Shown: one piece after another, positions 8,974-17,962 of the stretch
Layout: each line of letters begins with the position of its first letter
How positions within the stretch are numbered: position 1 is the stretch's first letter
Assembly (NCBI GenBank): GCA_016795425.1
Contig: JAEUHG010000070.1
Location: 1 to 40,228 of the forward strand
Direction of reading: 5' to 3'
Length of the DNA: 40,228 nucleotides
From: Verrucomicrobiales bacterium
GTDB lineage: Bacteria; Verrucomicrobiota; Verrucomicrobiia; Limisphaerales; CAIMTB01
Program-made: the position numbers and the translations under genes
The notes under the pieces: model-generated
Told to the model about the DNA's origin: nothing
The model's database searches: none
Seen by the model: the letters and a program-made list of their open reading frames with translations, nothing else

Positions 8974-8979
8974 TATAAT
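8974..8979 (+). promoter_or_regulatory. Possible -10 box for the midA-like gene
   Basis: A perfect TATAAT hexamer lies about 70 bp upstream of the ATG at 9050, in the short stretch between the divergent tlyA and midA-like genes. No good -35 hexamer stands 16-18 bp before it, so this is only a weak suggestion. Confidence 0.25.
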
Positions 8980-9049
8980 GGCTGGCGCCCGCGCCTTTGG
9001 CGATTTTGGATTCGCAGGCTGAAACGCCTGGGCGCGTGGCCATCATCAC

Positions 9050-10144
9050 ATGACCGCAGCGGAACAATGCATTCGGGAGGAAATCCGCCGACACGGGGTC
9101 CTGCCATTCTCCCGATTCATGGAACTGGCCCTCTATGCGCCCGGACTGGGCTATTATGAACGACCGAACGGACGCATCGGTCGCCGTGGCGATTTCTACA
9201 CCAGTGTCAGCGTGGGTCCGGCTTTGGGTCGACTGCTCTCGGCGCGCTTCGCGAAATGGGCCCGCCAATTCGACGCCGTGGATTGGGTGGAAGCCGGGGC
9301 GCATGACGGCCAGTTGGCGGCGGATATCCTGGAGGCGCTCGAGTCCGAACCAGCCCTCCTGGACCGCCTGCGCTACTGGATCGTCGAGCCTTCGGAACCC
9401 CGTCGCCAGGAACAGGTGAAACGATTGGAACGCTGGTCCGGCCAGGTTCAATGGCGTGAACGGTGGAACGACTTCGAACACCCGATCCACGGGATCATCT
9501 TCGCCAATGAACTTCTGGATGCGTTGCCGTGCGCGCGCTATGGCTGGAATGCGGCGGAGAGACGATGGTTTGAATGGGGAGTCACGGTGGAGGCCGCAGC
9601 CTTGACCTGGGTCCGCATGGAAGGCCAGCCCACCTGGTGGACGGGCCGCTGGCGCGCCTTGGAAGAGGTCCTTCCGGATGGTTATGTCATCGAGGATTGC
9701 CCGGCGGCGGTGAATTGGTGGCGAACGGCGGCCGGGGCGTTGGGGCGTGGGTGGCTCGTGACTTTGGACTACGGCGATGCCGATGGACCCATCGTGCGAC
9801 CGGAGCGCGCCCAGGGAACGTTGCGGGCGTACTCGCGGCACCGGGTGAGTGACGACCTTCTGGGGTCCCCCGGTGAACAGGACCTTACCGCGCACGTCTC
9901 GTTCGCGAGGATCGTCGAGGCAGGCGAAAGCCTGGGACTGACGACCGTCGAACTTCTGCCGCAAGGTCGATGGTTGGGAAAAATCGCCACGGAACAATTG
10001 GCGGAAGGTGGGCCCGGGGCGGATTGGCTGCAGCGGCACACGCGTCAGTTACAGACCTTGATTCATCCGGGGCATTTGGGGCAGGCCTTCAAGGTATTGG
10101 TCCAGGCGCGGGACGGCGATCCGGGTCCTCCGTCGGGAAGTTGA
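9050..10144 (+). CDS. MidA/NDUFAF7-like SAM-dependent methyltransferase (DUF185)
   Basis: A 364-residue cytosolic methyltransferase. It has the family hallmarks in order: [19 protein letters not shown] (residues about 20-38), [16 protein letters not shown], a SAM-binding-like [15 protein letters not shown], and [16 protein letters not shown]. The eukaryotic relative NDUFAF7 dimethylates an arginine of a complex I subunit; the bacterial substrate is not known. The SAM loop reads EAGAHDG instead of the more common ExGAGxG, a change that may affect cofactor binding. The gene is divergent from tlyA. Confidence 0.88.
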   Translation: MTAAEQCIREEIRRHGVLPFSRFMELALYAPGLGYYERPNGRIGRRGDFYTSVSVGPALGRLLSARFAKWARQFDAVDWVEAGAHDGQLAADILEALESEPALLDRLRYWIVEPSEPRRQEQVKRLERWSGQVQWRERWNDFEHPIHGIIFANELLDALPCARYGWNAAERRWFEWGVTVEAAALTWVRMEGQPTWWTGRWRALEEVLPDGYVIEDCPAAVNWWRTAAGALGRGWLVTLDYGDADGPIVRPERAQGTLRAYSRHRVSDDLLGSPGEQDLTAHVSFARIVEAGESLGLTTVELLPQGRWLGKIATEQLAEGGPGADWLQRHTRQLQTLIHPGHLGQAFKVLVQARDGDPGPPSGS

Positions 10145-10239
10145 GGCAGTCGGTCTCTTGGCCGACACGTCGAGGTGCGGTAGCGTGGCCGTCGACGTCG
10201 ATGGGTCCATTCAACGGCAGCCAACGGAAGCGGAGTGCG

Positions 10240-10872
10240 ATGCGGGCCTTCACCCTCATCGAGCTGCTGGTGGTGATCGCCATCATCGGCATTCTGGCGA
10301 GTTTGCTGCTTCCGGCTTTGGGCCAGGCCCGCGGCAAGGCGAGGGCGACGCAATGTCTCAACAACCTTCGCCAAGTGGGCATGGCAACCCTGATGTACGG
10401 GCAGGATCAGGCGGGATTGGTGCCGATTGACGCTCCTTTGCTCAAGGGCGTGACATGGGGAAGCCTCCTGGCAACCAATGCCGGTGTGCGGCCTTTCGAC
10501 CAGTTCGTGTGCCCGAGTTACCGTCCGTTTCGATTCACCAACTGGATCACCATCTACGGAGTCCGACTGGATCCACCGCCGACCTATACCCGCGGTTCCT
10601 TCCGGGAGATCCTCAACCTGGAGGCGGTGGAACGTCCGGTCGAATACCTCCACCTGGCCGACACCACCAGCCGCGGACGGGAGGGATATGGAGCCCAGCA
10701 GTTTTATTTTTTCCGTGCCGCCAGTGAAAAGGAGGTCCATGGCCGCCACGGCAGGAACGCGAATGGCTTTTTCCTGGATGGTCACGTCGAAGGCATGAAC
10801 CGCCCGCGTCTCGAGCGTCTTGGCATCATTGGCCTGTTCGAAGCCGACACCGTTCCGGGCTATTTCCCATGA
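10240..10872 (+). CDS. Prepilin-type N-terminal methylation domain protein (H-X9-DG type pseudopilin)
   Basis: A 210-residue type II secretion/type IV pilus-like pseudopilin. The short leader ends at MRA, followed by [20 protein letters not shown], the prepilin peptidase recognition sequence with Glu at +5 and its hydrophobic helix. Near the C-terminus (residues about 170-182) the sequence H-(9 residues)-DG gives the H-X9-DG motif found in large verrucomicrobial and planctomycete pseudopilin families. The ATG at 10240 has GGAG a few bases upstream; an in-frame ATG at 10201 would add a 13-residue basic leader and is a fair alternative. The next gene overlaps its stop by ATGA. Confidence 0.9.
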   Translation: MRAFTLIELLVVIAIIGILASLLLPALGQARGKARATQCLNNLRQVGMATLMYGQDQAGLVPIDAPLLKGVTWGSLLATNAGVRPFDQFVCPSYRPFRFTNWITIYGVRLDPPPTYTRGSFREILNLEAVERPVEYLHLADTTSRGREGYGAQQFYFFRAASEKEVHGRHGRNANGFFLDGHVEGMNRPRLERLGIIGLFEADTVPGYFP

Positions 10873-11609
10873 AGGTTGCGCCACGGTACTGGATTCCCAT
10901 GGCGGCGGTAGTCGTTGCCGCAGGCTTGGGTTGCCGCCCGCCGGAGATGGGGTTGGCACGAGAGCGGCGCCTGATGGTCTTTGAACGGCTCGGCGAGGTG
11001 ATCGGGGCGTCGGTGCCGGATGCCCGAATTCTGGTGGTGGGCAATCCCTTCTCCCGGAAGACCGGTGCCGCGCCCGACGTGCGACACGCCGCGGACGACG
11101 CTCTCCGCGGCCTGAAAAAGGGTCTCGGGAAGGGCTCATGGTCGATCGAGGTCGGCTACCCCGAACTGAAACCCGGGGCCCTCGATGATCCGCGATCGGT
11201 GGACATTCCCGCGGGAGCCACCACACCCTTGAGCTTCATGACGCAGCCCGGGGCGTGGGATCGGTTGTCGGAGGCGCACCGAGGGGCAACGGTCTGGGTC
11301 AGCCTGATCGGGCTCCCGGCTGATTTGGCGAGCACTCGGGCGTGGACCGAGCCAGGTGGACCGAAATGGGTGCTTTATCTCGCGGATCTGGAAATGATCG
11401 GTCCAGGGGATGCCGTTGCCGCGGCTTTACGTGAGGGGCGATTGCTGGCGGCTGTGCTGGCGCGGCCGGGAGCCCCCGCGGAATCCAAGCCTCTGGATGC
11501 GGATTCTCGCGCCGAATTCGACGCGCGCTACCTGCTATTGACCAAGGATCGCGCCTCCGGGTCAGCGGGTGCGCCGTCCGATGCGAAGCGGCCAAGCCCG
11601 CCCCCGTGA
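10869..11609 (+). CDS. Hypothetical lipoprotein
   Basis: A 246-residue protein with a lipoprotein signal peptide: [20 protein letters not shown] and then GC, giving a lipobox with Cys22. I do not recognise a domain in the mature part. It has alternating helices and strands, including [15 protein letters not shown] and [13 protein letters not shown], which could be Rossmann-like. Its start overlaps the pseudopilin stop (ATGA at 10869-10872), so the two are translationally coupled and may act together at the cell envelope. It converges with the next gene across a 30-bp gap. Confidence 0.75.
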   Translation: MKVAPRYWIPMAAVVVAAGLGCRPPEMGLARERRLMVFERLGEVIGASVPDARILVVGNPFSRKTGAAPDVRHAADDALRGLKKGLGKGSWSIEVGYPELKPGALDDPRSVDIPAGATTPLSFMTQPGAWDRLSEAHRGATVWVSLIGLPADLASTRAWTEPGGPKWVLYLADLEMIGPGDAVAAALREGRLLAAVLARPGAPAESKPLDADSRAEFDARYLLLTKDRASGSAGAPSDAKRPSPPP

Positions 11610-11639
11610 CCCGGGATTCGGAAGAAGCAGTCTCTGGCG

Positions 11640-12977
11640 CTACGGCGTCGTTCCTGGTGCGGGGCCGGAGAGGCGAAGTCGAAAAAACACCGGTCCATCG
11701 CAGCAATCCGGAAGCGTCGTTTCGAGGGAGGAGACCGGTCCTGCCACCGTCCGCCACTCCGCCGCCTCCAAACGATCGGCGCGCTCAACAGTGTACCAAT
11801 GGGTCGAGGTGTCCGTCTGGGCTTCTTCGTCGTGCAAAACGCTGGACGGTCCGTGCCACCGGAGAATCCAGCCGCCGGATGACCTTCGGAACTCCACGAT
11901 CCTGGGGCGCGGCCGATAGCCAATCACTCCGCGCAACGGCAGGTCGAGTTCACCCGACGGGGTCCAGCTTTCAGCGGTCCAGGGACTCAACTCAAAGTCG
12001 CCAGTGGCCCAGCTGGTGCGATAACGAACGTAGGGGGTGCCGGTATCGTCGATGAAGTAACCGTAGGCGAGCATCGCATGGATGATGGGATTCACCTTCG
12101 GGTAGCCTCCCAAGGCACGGGAGAATTCACCGTACCCCTGCATGAACAAGAGAACCGGATACCCCGCGTCGATCTCCGCTCGAAGCTGCTCGAAGGTGTA
12201 TCCGGCCGGGGAAGTCTTGTCGGGGTTGAACTCGACCAACTGCGAAAAGGTGTCGGCCTCGTTCCCGCGAAATCGTGTCCATTCCCTTAGGCCCGATTGG
12301 ATATCTGGAATCGCCGTTCCGTCGGCCTGGGTCGGTTGATAGTTGTCACGACGGACTCCGGAAGGATCGAAGAAATTGAACGCGTACCCGTCAATATTAC
12401 CCGCGCATTCGCCGTTCAGATCGGTCCACCGGAACTGGCTGAGCCCGATAAAATCACCGAGGCAATCCGAGGAGTGCGGCGCCCGGTTGGCTGTCAGATA
12501 CGGGTCCTGCCGGGTGGATTCGTAGTCGATGTAGTAGTCGTCCACGTGGCCGGGTTGATTGGATGGGCGCCCATCCATGCCGGCGCGCGTGGCCCACAGC
12601 GACCGTATGCCGGAGTTGCTGCCGAAGCTGTGCAAGGGCGCGATCCCCCCGGTCGTCGGACCCGTATAGAAATTGGGGAACCCATGGCGGTCCCAATATC
12701 CCATGAGATTGCCGGTGGCCGTACCGAAACAGCCGAAGTGCCAATCGTAGTCGGGAACATCGACGAGGTATCGATTCTCCGCGGCACTGACGATGCCTGC
12801 ATTCAGCCCTATGGACGCAGCCAAACTCACCAGCAGCCGTGGCCATTCGCGTGTGGAATGTCGCGAAAGAGGCAGGTCTACCCATCGACGCACGCCCCCA
12901 AAGCCGCGGATCGCGGGAGACGGAGAATCGCTCTCGCCAACCCGGGGAGGTTCGGTCCTTCGTCGGCGCGTCGGCAT
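11640..12977 (-). CDS. Exported C39-like (papain-fold) peptidase-related protein
   Basis: A protein of about 445 residues with a hydrophobic export segment (LLVSLAASIGLNAGIVSA) and then a C39-like domain. The candidate catalytic Cys lies in DWHFGCFGTATGNLMGYWD (about residue 83), and a candidate His in NPIIHAMLAYGYFID is followed by SWATGD. The C-terminal 100 residues (about RIVEFRRSSGGWILRW to the end) look like a beta-rich add-on domain. Starts are uncertain: TTG at 13040 would overlap the neighbour, ATG at 12977 leaves 13 bp, and GTG at 12893 preceded by a G-run would place the signal peptide nearer the N-terminus. No ABC transporter of the bacteriocin-processing type is nearby. Confidence 0.7.
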   Translation of the reverse strand: MPTRRRRTEPPRVGESDSPSPAIRGFGGVRRWVDLPLSRHSTREWPRLLVSLAASIGLNAGIVSAAENRYLVDVPDYDWHFGCFGTATGNLMGYWDRHGFPNFYTGPTTGGIAPLHSFGSNSGIRSLWATRAGMDGRPSNQPGHVDDYYIDYESTRQDPYLTANRAPHSSDCLGDFIGLSQFRWTDLNGECAGNIDGYAFNFFDPSGVRRDNYQPTQADGTAIPDIQSGLREWTRFRGNEADTFSQLVEFNPDKTSPAGYTFEQLRAEIDAGYPVLLFMQGYGEFSRALGGYPKVNPIIHAMLAYGYFIDDTGTPYVRYRTSWATGDFELSPWTAESWTPSGELDLPLRGVIGYRPRPRIVEFRRSSGGWILRWHGPSSVLHDEEAQTDTSTHWYTVERADRLEAAEWRTVAGPVSSLETTLPDCCDGPVFFRLRLSGPAPGTTP

Positions 12978-12990
12978 GCGCGTCAGTTTA

Positions 12991-13770
12991 TCACGCTTGC
13001 ACCGGCGCCGCGAGTCGGCTCCTTTTGCGGCAGGCCGCAATGAAGGCTTGGAACAACCGGTGGTGCGGCGGGTGTCGGTCCCACAATCGTTCCGGGTGGT
13101 ACTGAACCGCGATCAGGAAGGGGACAGGGCACGACCCCGGGTCACCCCATTCCAGGCCCTCGATGATGCCGTCAGGACTGCGAGCGACGACCCGAAGGCA
13201 CGCGGCGACTCGGGCGATGGCCTGGTGATGGGTACTGTTGACGCGCAGTGGTTGCACCCCGGAAAGGGTGGCCAAAGACGATCCGGGCTCGACCTGCACA
13301 TCGTGGACCGGTTGAAAGCGTTCGTCCTGGCGGTTGTGGTCCAGAGCTCCGGGGTGCTGGAGGCGAATGTCTCCCAGCAACGTGCCTCCGAGCGCGACGT
13401 TAAGGATTTGGATGCCTCGACAGATCGCCAGCACTGGTTTGCCTTGGCTCAGAGTTTCCTCGATGAGAGCCAACTCGAACGCATCCCTCCCGGCAACGGC
13501 TTCAACCACGGTCTTGTGGACTTCGGACTCGAAAACCCCGCCATAGCGCGACGGTGTGACGTCCTCGCCTCCTGACAGCAGCACGCCACCCGCATGAGAG
13601 ATCGCTTCGGCGATGGTATCGCGATCCGTCGTGCACGGAAGCACCATGGGCAGACCTCCCGAACCAATCACCGCATCCGAGTAGCGAAACGAAAGACTGA
13701 TGGCGGCGTCGGGAAACTCCGTTCCCTCGGTTTCGGTGTGAGGAGAAACAAGAATCAGGGGGCGTTCCAT
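12991..13770 (-). CDS. Gamma-glutamyl-gamma-aminobutyrate hydrolase family protein (peptidase C26)
   Basis: A 259-residue class I glutamine amidotransferase-like hydrolase. The nucleophile Cys is in PVLAICRGIQILNVALGGTL, the oxyanion-side motif is GGVLLSGGEDVTPSRYGG, and the catalytic His/Glu are in VQYHPERL. Family members such as PuuD hydrolyse gamma-glutamyl amides in polyamine degradation, but no other putrescine-utilisation genes are here, so the substrate is open. The ATG at 13770 gives the usual N-terminus (RPLILVSPHTE). The downstream C39-like gene may be co-transcribed. Confidence 0.9.
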   Translation of the reverse strand: MERPLILVSPHTETEGTEFPDAAISLSFRYSDAVIGSGGLPMVLPCTTDRDTIAEAISHAGGVLLSGGEDVTPSRYGGVFESEVHKTVVEAVAGRDAFELALIEETLSQGKPVLAICRGIQILNVALGGTLLGDIRLQHPGALDHNRQDERFQPVHDVQVEPGSSLATLSGVQPLRVNSTHHQAIARVAACLRVVARSPDGIIEGLEWGDPGSCPVPFLIAVQYHPERLWDRHPPHHRLFQAFIAACRKRSRLAAPVQA

Positions 13771-13949
13771 CGCAGCGCAATGCTTGAGGCGGATTCGCAG
13801 CAGTCAGGCCGGCATCGCGGCAGGGACGGTGCGGGCAAACAACCGAGATAGCAAGAACCTGACCGATTCCCGGCACGATCGAGAACGGTCTCCCCAGGCG
13901 CACATGGATCCGCCGTCAGCCCGGTGACTCGGTTCGCGCCTCGGGAAGC

Positions 13950-15272
13950 TCACGGTTGAGGACCGCCGATCCGGAACAAGTGTTCTTCCGATCGGATGAA
14001 TAATGCCCCTTCCTGGATGGCATAGGACGCCAGCGTGCGCTCACCCAGGGCGTTCTCGGCGAGCTTCCTGAACTCCTTCCCCGGGGCGAGGACCACCCCC
14101 AGTCCCTGCTCGTCCAAAAGGTAGATCCGACCCGCGGCATAAACCGGCGAAGCTGAACTCTGTCCGCAAGCGCGTTCCTGGTAATGCACGCTTCCCGTGC
14201 GCGCATCGACGCAACTCAGCACCCCGCTGTCCGCCAGCAGGTAGAGTTCGTCGCCAATCAGGAGAAACGACGGCGTGTTCGGAGCGCCTCGACGAATCGT
14301 CCAGGCGACGTGAGTTTCCGTCGCGTCTCCGTCGGCATCGGGCCGAATGGCAAGCGTGGTTGCGGTCTCGTAGCCGGTGCCAACGAACACCAAACCATGG
14401 CCGAACACAGGTTTGGGAATGACGGACCAGCCTTCGTGCCGGACACGCCACAGTTCCTTGCCGTCGTCGGGCGAGTACGCCGCGATGAGGCCTGCGGCCG
14501 GGGCGATGATCTGTCGGCGGCCCGCCGCCTCAATCAGGGTTGGAGTCGCAAAGGAGAAGGTGCGCGGGAATTGGGAGTTGCGCGGCGTTCTCCAGGCAAC
14601 GGATCCATCGGTGGTCTTGAGCGCGGCGACGAAGGGGTCGCTTCCCCCATCGGCAATCAGCACCAACAGGTTGCCGACCAGGATGGGGGACCCGCCATTC
14701 CCATGAACAGGTGCGTAGTTGAGTGAGGTCTGGCGCCAACGGACCTGACCGGCAAGATCAAGACACGCCGTTCCCATGTGCCCGAAATGAACGTAGATCC
14801 GGTCCCCGGCCAAAATGGGGGTCGGACTGGCATGGCTGTTCTTTCGGTGAATCGCCGGGGCGTCCGCCTTCTGCCCAAACACTTCCGTCGACCAAATCAC
14901 CTGGCCATTGTCGGCATTCAACGCCATCAGGCTGAGGGCCAGGGCTCCGTCATCGCCTTTGGGAATGGCCGAGGTGACATAGACTCGACCGTCCCCCAGG
15001 ACGGGCGAGGACCAACCCCGGCCGGGCACGGTGACCTTCCAAGCCACATTCTTGGAATCCGACCATTCCAGCGGCACCCGGGCGGCCGGGGAGTGGCCAT
15101 CGCCTTTAGGGCCCCTGAACTGCGGCCATTCCTGCGCCGCCGATACAGGTCGCCCAAGGACAAGAAAGAGAAGGGCGGCACCTTCCATCGAGAGCAGGAT
15201 GCGGTTGCAGGCAGCCAACATGAGGCCGAGCATAGGCATCCCGGCCGCCGGTGCAATCCACCCCTCGAACAT
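13950..15272 (-). CDS. Exported PQQ-type beta-propeller repeat protein
   Basis: A protein of about 440 residues with a signal peptide (LLSMEGAALLFLVLGRPVSA) and an eight-bladed PQQ-like propeller. Blade repeats are visible as ALNADNGQVIWSTEVFG, LDLAGQVRWRQTS, LKTTDGSVAWRTP, YSPDDGKELWRVRHEG and VDARTGSVHYQE. The opening EWPQFRGPKGDGHSP is typical of the verrucomicrobial/planctomycete BamB-like group. There are no quinoprotein dehydrogenase catalytic residues or heme motifs that I can identify, so it is probably a scaffold or binding protein. Starts at ATG 15272, 15239 or 15221 are all compatible with export. Confidence 0.88.
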   Translation of the reverse strand: MFEGWIAPAAGMPMLGLMLAACNRILLSMEGAALLFLVLGRPVSAAQEWPQFRGPKGDGHSPAARVPLEWSDSKNVAWKVTVPGRGWSSPVLGDGRVYVTSAIPKGDDGALALSLMALNADNGQVIWSTEVFGQKADAPAIHRKNSHASPTPILAGDRIYVHFGHMGTACLDLAGQVRWRQTSLNYAPVHGNGGSPILVGNLLVLIADGGSDPFVAALKTTDGSVAWRTPRNSQFPRTFSFATPTLIEAAGRRQIIAPAAGLIAAYSPDDGKELWRVRHEGWSVIPKPVFGHGLVFVGTGYETATTLAIRPDADGDATETHVAWTIRRGAPNTPSFLLIGDELYLLADSGVLSCVDARTGSVHYQERACGQSSASPVYAAGRIYLLDEQGLGVVLAPGKEFRKLAENALGERTLASYAIQEGALFIRSEEHLFRIGGPQP

Positions 15273-15319
15273 CTCCAAAGAAAATTCGAACGAATCCGGT
15301 GCCGGGCGCGTATCACTCC

Positions 15320-15952
15320 ATGACGGCGTCGTTGGGAGACCGAATGGACGAAGCAGCAGCAGTCATGACGGACGAGCAGGCCATGTGGCGTGTGCAAATG
15401 CACAACGACTCCCAGGCGTTTGCCGAGATCGTTCGCCGTTGGGAAACGCCGCTGAGGCGCCTGGGTGTCCGTTTGCTGGGCGATGTGCACCGAGCCGAGG
15501 ATGTAGTTCAGGAGGCGTTCGCGCGGGTGTTCAGTCACCGGCGCGACTTTGAGCCGGGCTGCCGGTTCTCCACCTGGGTCTGGCGCATCACCATTAATCT
15601 TTGTCATGACGAACTGCGCCGGCGCCAACGGAGACCGGAATCCGCGTGGCCCGCGGAAGACGTCGAGGACGTCGATGCCGAACGATCGACGGCCCCGGAG
15701 TGGGTGGCGGATCGGCCGGGCCCTGATGAGGCGGTGGAACATCTCGAGCGGGCCGAGGCGGTTCGACGCGCTGTCCTGCGCCTTCCGGAACCGTACCGCG
15801 TGGTGGTGGCCCTGAGGCATTATGAAGGGCTTCGATTCCACGAAGTGGCGGCCATTCTCGATATCCCTGAGGGCACCGTAAAATCGCGCGTCGCCGAGGC
15901 CCTGGACCGCTTGGAAGTCATGCTGCGACCGTGGAACGACCGGAAAACCTGA
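15320..15952 (+). CDS. RNA polymerase ECF-type sigma-70 factor
   Basis: A sigma factor of about 210 residues. Region 2 is seen in FAEIVRRWETPLRRLGVRLL, then AEDVVQEAFARVFSHRRDF and FSTWVWRITINLCHDELRRR. Region 4 is seen in LPEPYRVVVALRHYEGLRFH and EVAAILDIPEGTVKSRVAEA, a typical recognition helix. The linker contains an acidic stretch. I chose ATG 15320, which leaves a gap of 41-80 bp from the divergent PQQ gene; later ATGs at 15344 and 15365 are also possible. It is followed after 22 bp by its likely anti-sigma factor. Confidence 0.93.
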   Translation: MTASLGDRMDEAAAVMTDEQAMWRVQMHNDSQAFAEIVRRWETPLRRLGVRLLGDVHRAEDVVQEAFARVFSHRRDFEPGCRFSTWVWRITINLCHDELRRRQRRPESAWPAEDVEDVDAERSTAPEWVADRPGPDEAVEHLERAEAVRRAVLRLPEPYRVVVALRHYEGLRFHEVAAILDIPEGTVKSRVAEALDRLEVMLRPWNDRKT

Positions 15953-15974
15953 TTCCCAAACTCTCTTCCATCCC

Positions 15975-16631
15975 ATGAGGCACCCCGATTCAAACGCCTG
16001 GATGAGCTGGCTCTACGGCGAAACCGAAGCAGCCGAGACGCTCGAACTCGAGGCGCACCTGGCGGTGTGCCCGGACTGCCGTGCGCGGGTCGATCGTTGG
16101 CGCCAGACGATGGGACACCTGGATGCGGCCGCCGGACCGCGTTTGGAAACCGTTCGACGCCGCTCCGTTTGGCCGGCGGTTAAGTGGGCCGCCGCCGCCA
16201 TGATCCTTCTGGCCAGCGGCATCTGGATCGGGCGCCAGACCACCGCCATGAATCCGATGGTGGCTGAGGGCCTTCGACAGTGGGAAGCGGAGTGGCAGAC
16301 GCGGACCGAGGCGCAGCGACGTCGGGATTTGGAAGTCTATTCCACACAGGCCCTCGCCGCCATGCGCGCGGAAAATCAGGAGATCCTCGGCGAGCTGTCG
16401 CGGAGGATTCTGGCCGGGCGCGAGGAGGATCGCGTCGCCGTGTTGCGTCTGTTGGAGCACGTCGATCGACGTCGCTCCGAAGAGATACGTGAAATCCGAG
16501 ACGGGTTGACCGTGCTCGCCACCCAAACGGGGGCTGGCCTTGAGAAGGCGGAAAGCCAGATGCGCCTGTTGGCCGGCACTCTCGAAGAGTCTTTTTCGCA
16601 ACCTAGAACCACCCTTCCAGAAGCACCATGA
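15975..16631 (+). CDS. Membrane anti-sigma factor with zinc-finger (zf-HC2) domain
   Basis: A 218-residue protein with an N-terminal H-x3-C-x2-C zinc-binding anti-sigma motif (H28, C32, C35 in EAHLAVCPDCRARVDRW) and one membrane helix at residues about 69-86 (KWAAAAMILLASGIWIG). The C-terminal half (about residues 98-205) is highly charged and heptad-like, so probably a periplasmic coiled coil (REEDRVAVLRLLEHVDRRRS). It would hold the upstream ECF sigma factor inactive at the membrane. Its stop overlaps the next start (ATGA). Confidence 0.88.
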   Translation: MRHPDSNAWMSWLYGETEAAETLELEAHLAVCPDCRARVDRWRQTMGHLDAAAGPRLETVRRRSVWPAVKWAAAAMILLASGIWIGRQTTAMNPMVAEGLRQWEAEWQTRTEAQRRRDLEVYSTQALAAMRAENQEILGELSRRILAGREEDRVAVLRLLEHVDRRRSEEIREIRDGLTVLATQTGAGLEKAESQMRLLAGTLEESFSQPRTTLPEAP

Positions 16632-17728
16632 ACTCACCATTGATTCGCCTAGTTCCTTGCACCCGCGGCGTCCTCGTTCCAGTCATCGTCGCGCTCGGGT
16701 TGGTGACCGTCGGAAAAACGACACTGGCTGCCGACAGCGCCTCGGATTCCTCGCGTCGTCAGATCGCCCTGGTGCTCGCCCCGCAGGAGCAAGGAAAGGA
16801 CAAGTCCACCCGGGCCGAGGACGAGGTTGCCGCGGCCGTGGCCGAGGCGTCCGAGGATGTCCGTGAAGCATCGGAAACCGTCCGAGGGGTCGTGTCGAAC
16901 GCCCTCAAAGAGGCGGGCAAAGCCATCTCGCAAGCCGCGCAGGTGGGGCGATCCGTGGCGCTGTCCTTCCGTCGCGGAGGCACGCCGTGGGCTTTGGTGC
17001 TGCCCGGTGATCGGCTGACCACGGAGCAGGCCGAGAACATGACGGAAGACCTAGCCGTCATGACCAAGATCCTGCGCAAGAGCACACGGCCTGGGGATGC
17101 CGAGACGGGCGCCTGGCGCGTCGGTCCGGGATTCGTGGGATACCTGTACGGAGGCTCCGGCCCGGACGCCCTCTACCTGGATGGTTTCGGCGCGCTCTTT
17201 CTCATTTCGGTCGACTTCCCCTTGGTCGGACCCAGGGAGGCGTCCGGGAACCGGGAGGAGCAGGTCACCGACGAAACCTGGGAGCGGACCCGCCGCGAAT
17301 TGAGGGAAGGTGGCGATCCATTCGACCGCAGCCTGGGAAGGAACTTTCGCCAGCCGGGCGAGGCCCTGGTCTATCGCGAGGACCGCGTGAATGAACTGCG
17401 GGAGAACCTTATCGACGCCTTGAAACACGCCACGAATCTGGGCGGCGTGCCCGCCGACGAAACCATCGCCATCGCCGTCTTCTGTCCGACCGCACGGGGC
17501 GACGAGGCCAACCCGGCGGCGGCAGCCAAGCGCAAATCGCGCTCCGCGTACTCCAAAGTCGACGACGACGGGGTATGGACCACGGGCGCCATGATTGGAT
17601 TGGAGAACTCAGGCCAGCCCGGAAGCGTGATGGGGCTTCGCGTCCGAAAGTCGGATGTCGACGCGTTTGCGAAAGGGAAGATCGATCGCGACGCATTTGC
17701 GAAGAAGATACAAATCAGCACGCGCTAA
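16628..17728 (+). CDS. Hypothetical secreted protein encoded with the ECF sigma/anti-sigma pair
   Basis: A 366-residue exported protein with a signal peptide (VLVPVIVALGLVTVGKTTLAA). Residues about 60-105 are an Ala/Glu-rich amphipathic helix (AAVAEASEDVREASETVRGV), and the remainder is a globular domain I do not recognise, with GPGFVGYLYGGSGPDALYLD and YLDGFGALFLISVDFPLVGP. It overlaps the anti-sigma stop by four bases, so it is translationally coupled and is probably a regulator or the main output of this ECF system. A stem-loop terminator follows. Confidence 0.78.
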   Translation: MNSPLIRLVPCTRGVLVPVIVALGLVTVGKTTLAADSASDSSRRQIALVLAPQEQGKDKSTRAEDEVAAAVAEASEDVREASETVRGVVSNALKEAGKAISQAAQVGRSVALSFRRGGTPWALVLPGDRLTTEQAENMTEDLAVMTKILRKSTRPGDAETGAWRVGPGFVGYLYGGSGPDALYLDGFGALFLISVDFPLVGPREASGNREEQVTDETWERTRRELREGGDPFDRSLGRNFRQPGEALVYREDRVNELRENLIDALKHATNLGGVPADETIAIAVFCPTARGDEANPAAAAKRKSRSAYSKVDDDGVWTTGAMIGLENSGQPGSVMGLRVRKSDVDAFAKGKIDRDAFAKKIQISTR

Positions 17729-17757
17729 GGCCCCCGCGAAGGGCGGCTATTGGCACT

Positions 17758-17807
17758 GGGGCGACCGGCATTGTGGGTGGGTGCCGCAGTCGCCCCTTTC
17801 GATTTTG
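17758..17807 (+). terminator. Intrinsic terminator of the sigma/anti-sigma operon
   Basis: The arm GGGGCGAC (17758-17765) pairs with GTCGCCCC (17789-17796), and an inner stem CGGCA/TGCCG extends it with a two-base bulge. It is followed by TTTCGATTTT. It lies 30 bp after the stop at 17728. Confidence 0.7.
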
Positions 17808-17842
17808 GACCCTCTCGCCGAGGCAATTGAGAGTTTTAAAAA

Positions 17843-17872
17843 TTGACACTCCTTCGGCGCAGGCGGTGTCAT
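17843..17872 (+). promoter_or_regulatory. Possible sigma-70 promoter for the Gfo/Idh/MocA gene
   Basis: A consensus TTGACA (17843-17848), preceded by an AT-rich stretch, is followed after 18 bp by TGTCAT (17867-17872). The -35 is perfect and the -10 is weak (4/6). It would give an untranslated leader of roughly 80 nt before the ATG at 17963. Confidence 0.35.
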
Positions 17873-17962
17873 CTCGCGCATTCAGCCGCCGTCAGCCCCG
17901 GCCTGCACCTGCGTTTCCACGCCTGTGCGGGTGCCGACGTCGGCAAGCCATTCTGTACCAAC

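Noticed and set aside
8960..10039. N-terminal extension of TlyA by 360 residues
   Set aside because: This part runs antisense through the MidA-like gene, and TlyA proteins begin at M-RLD.
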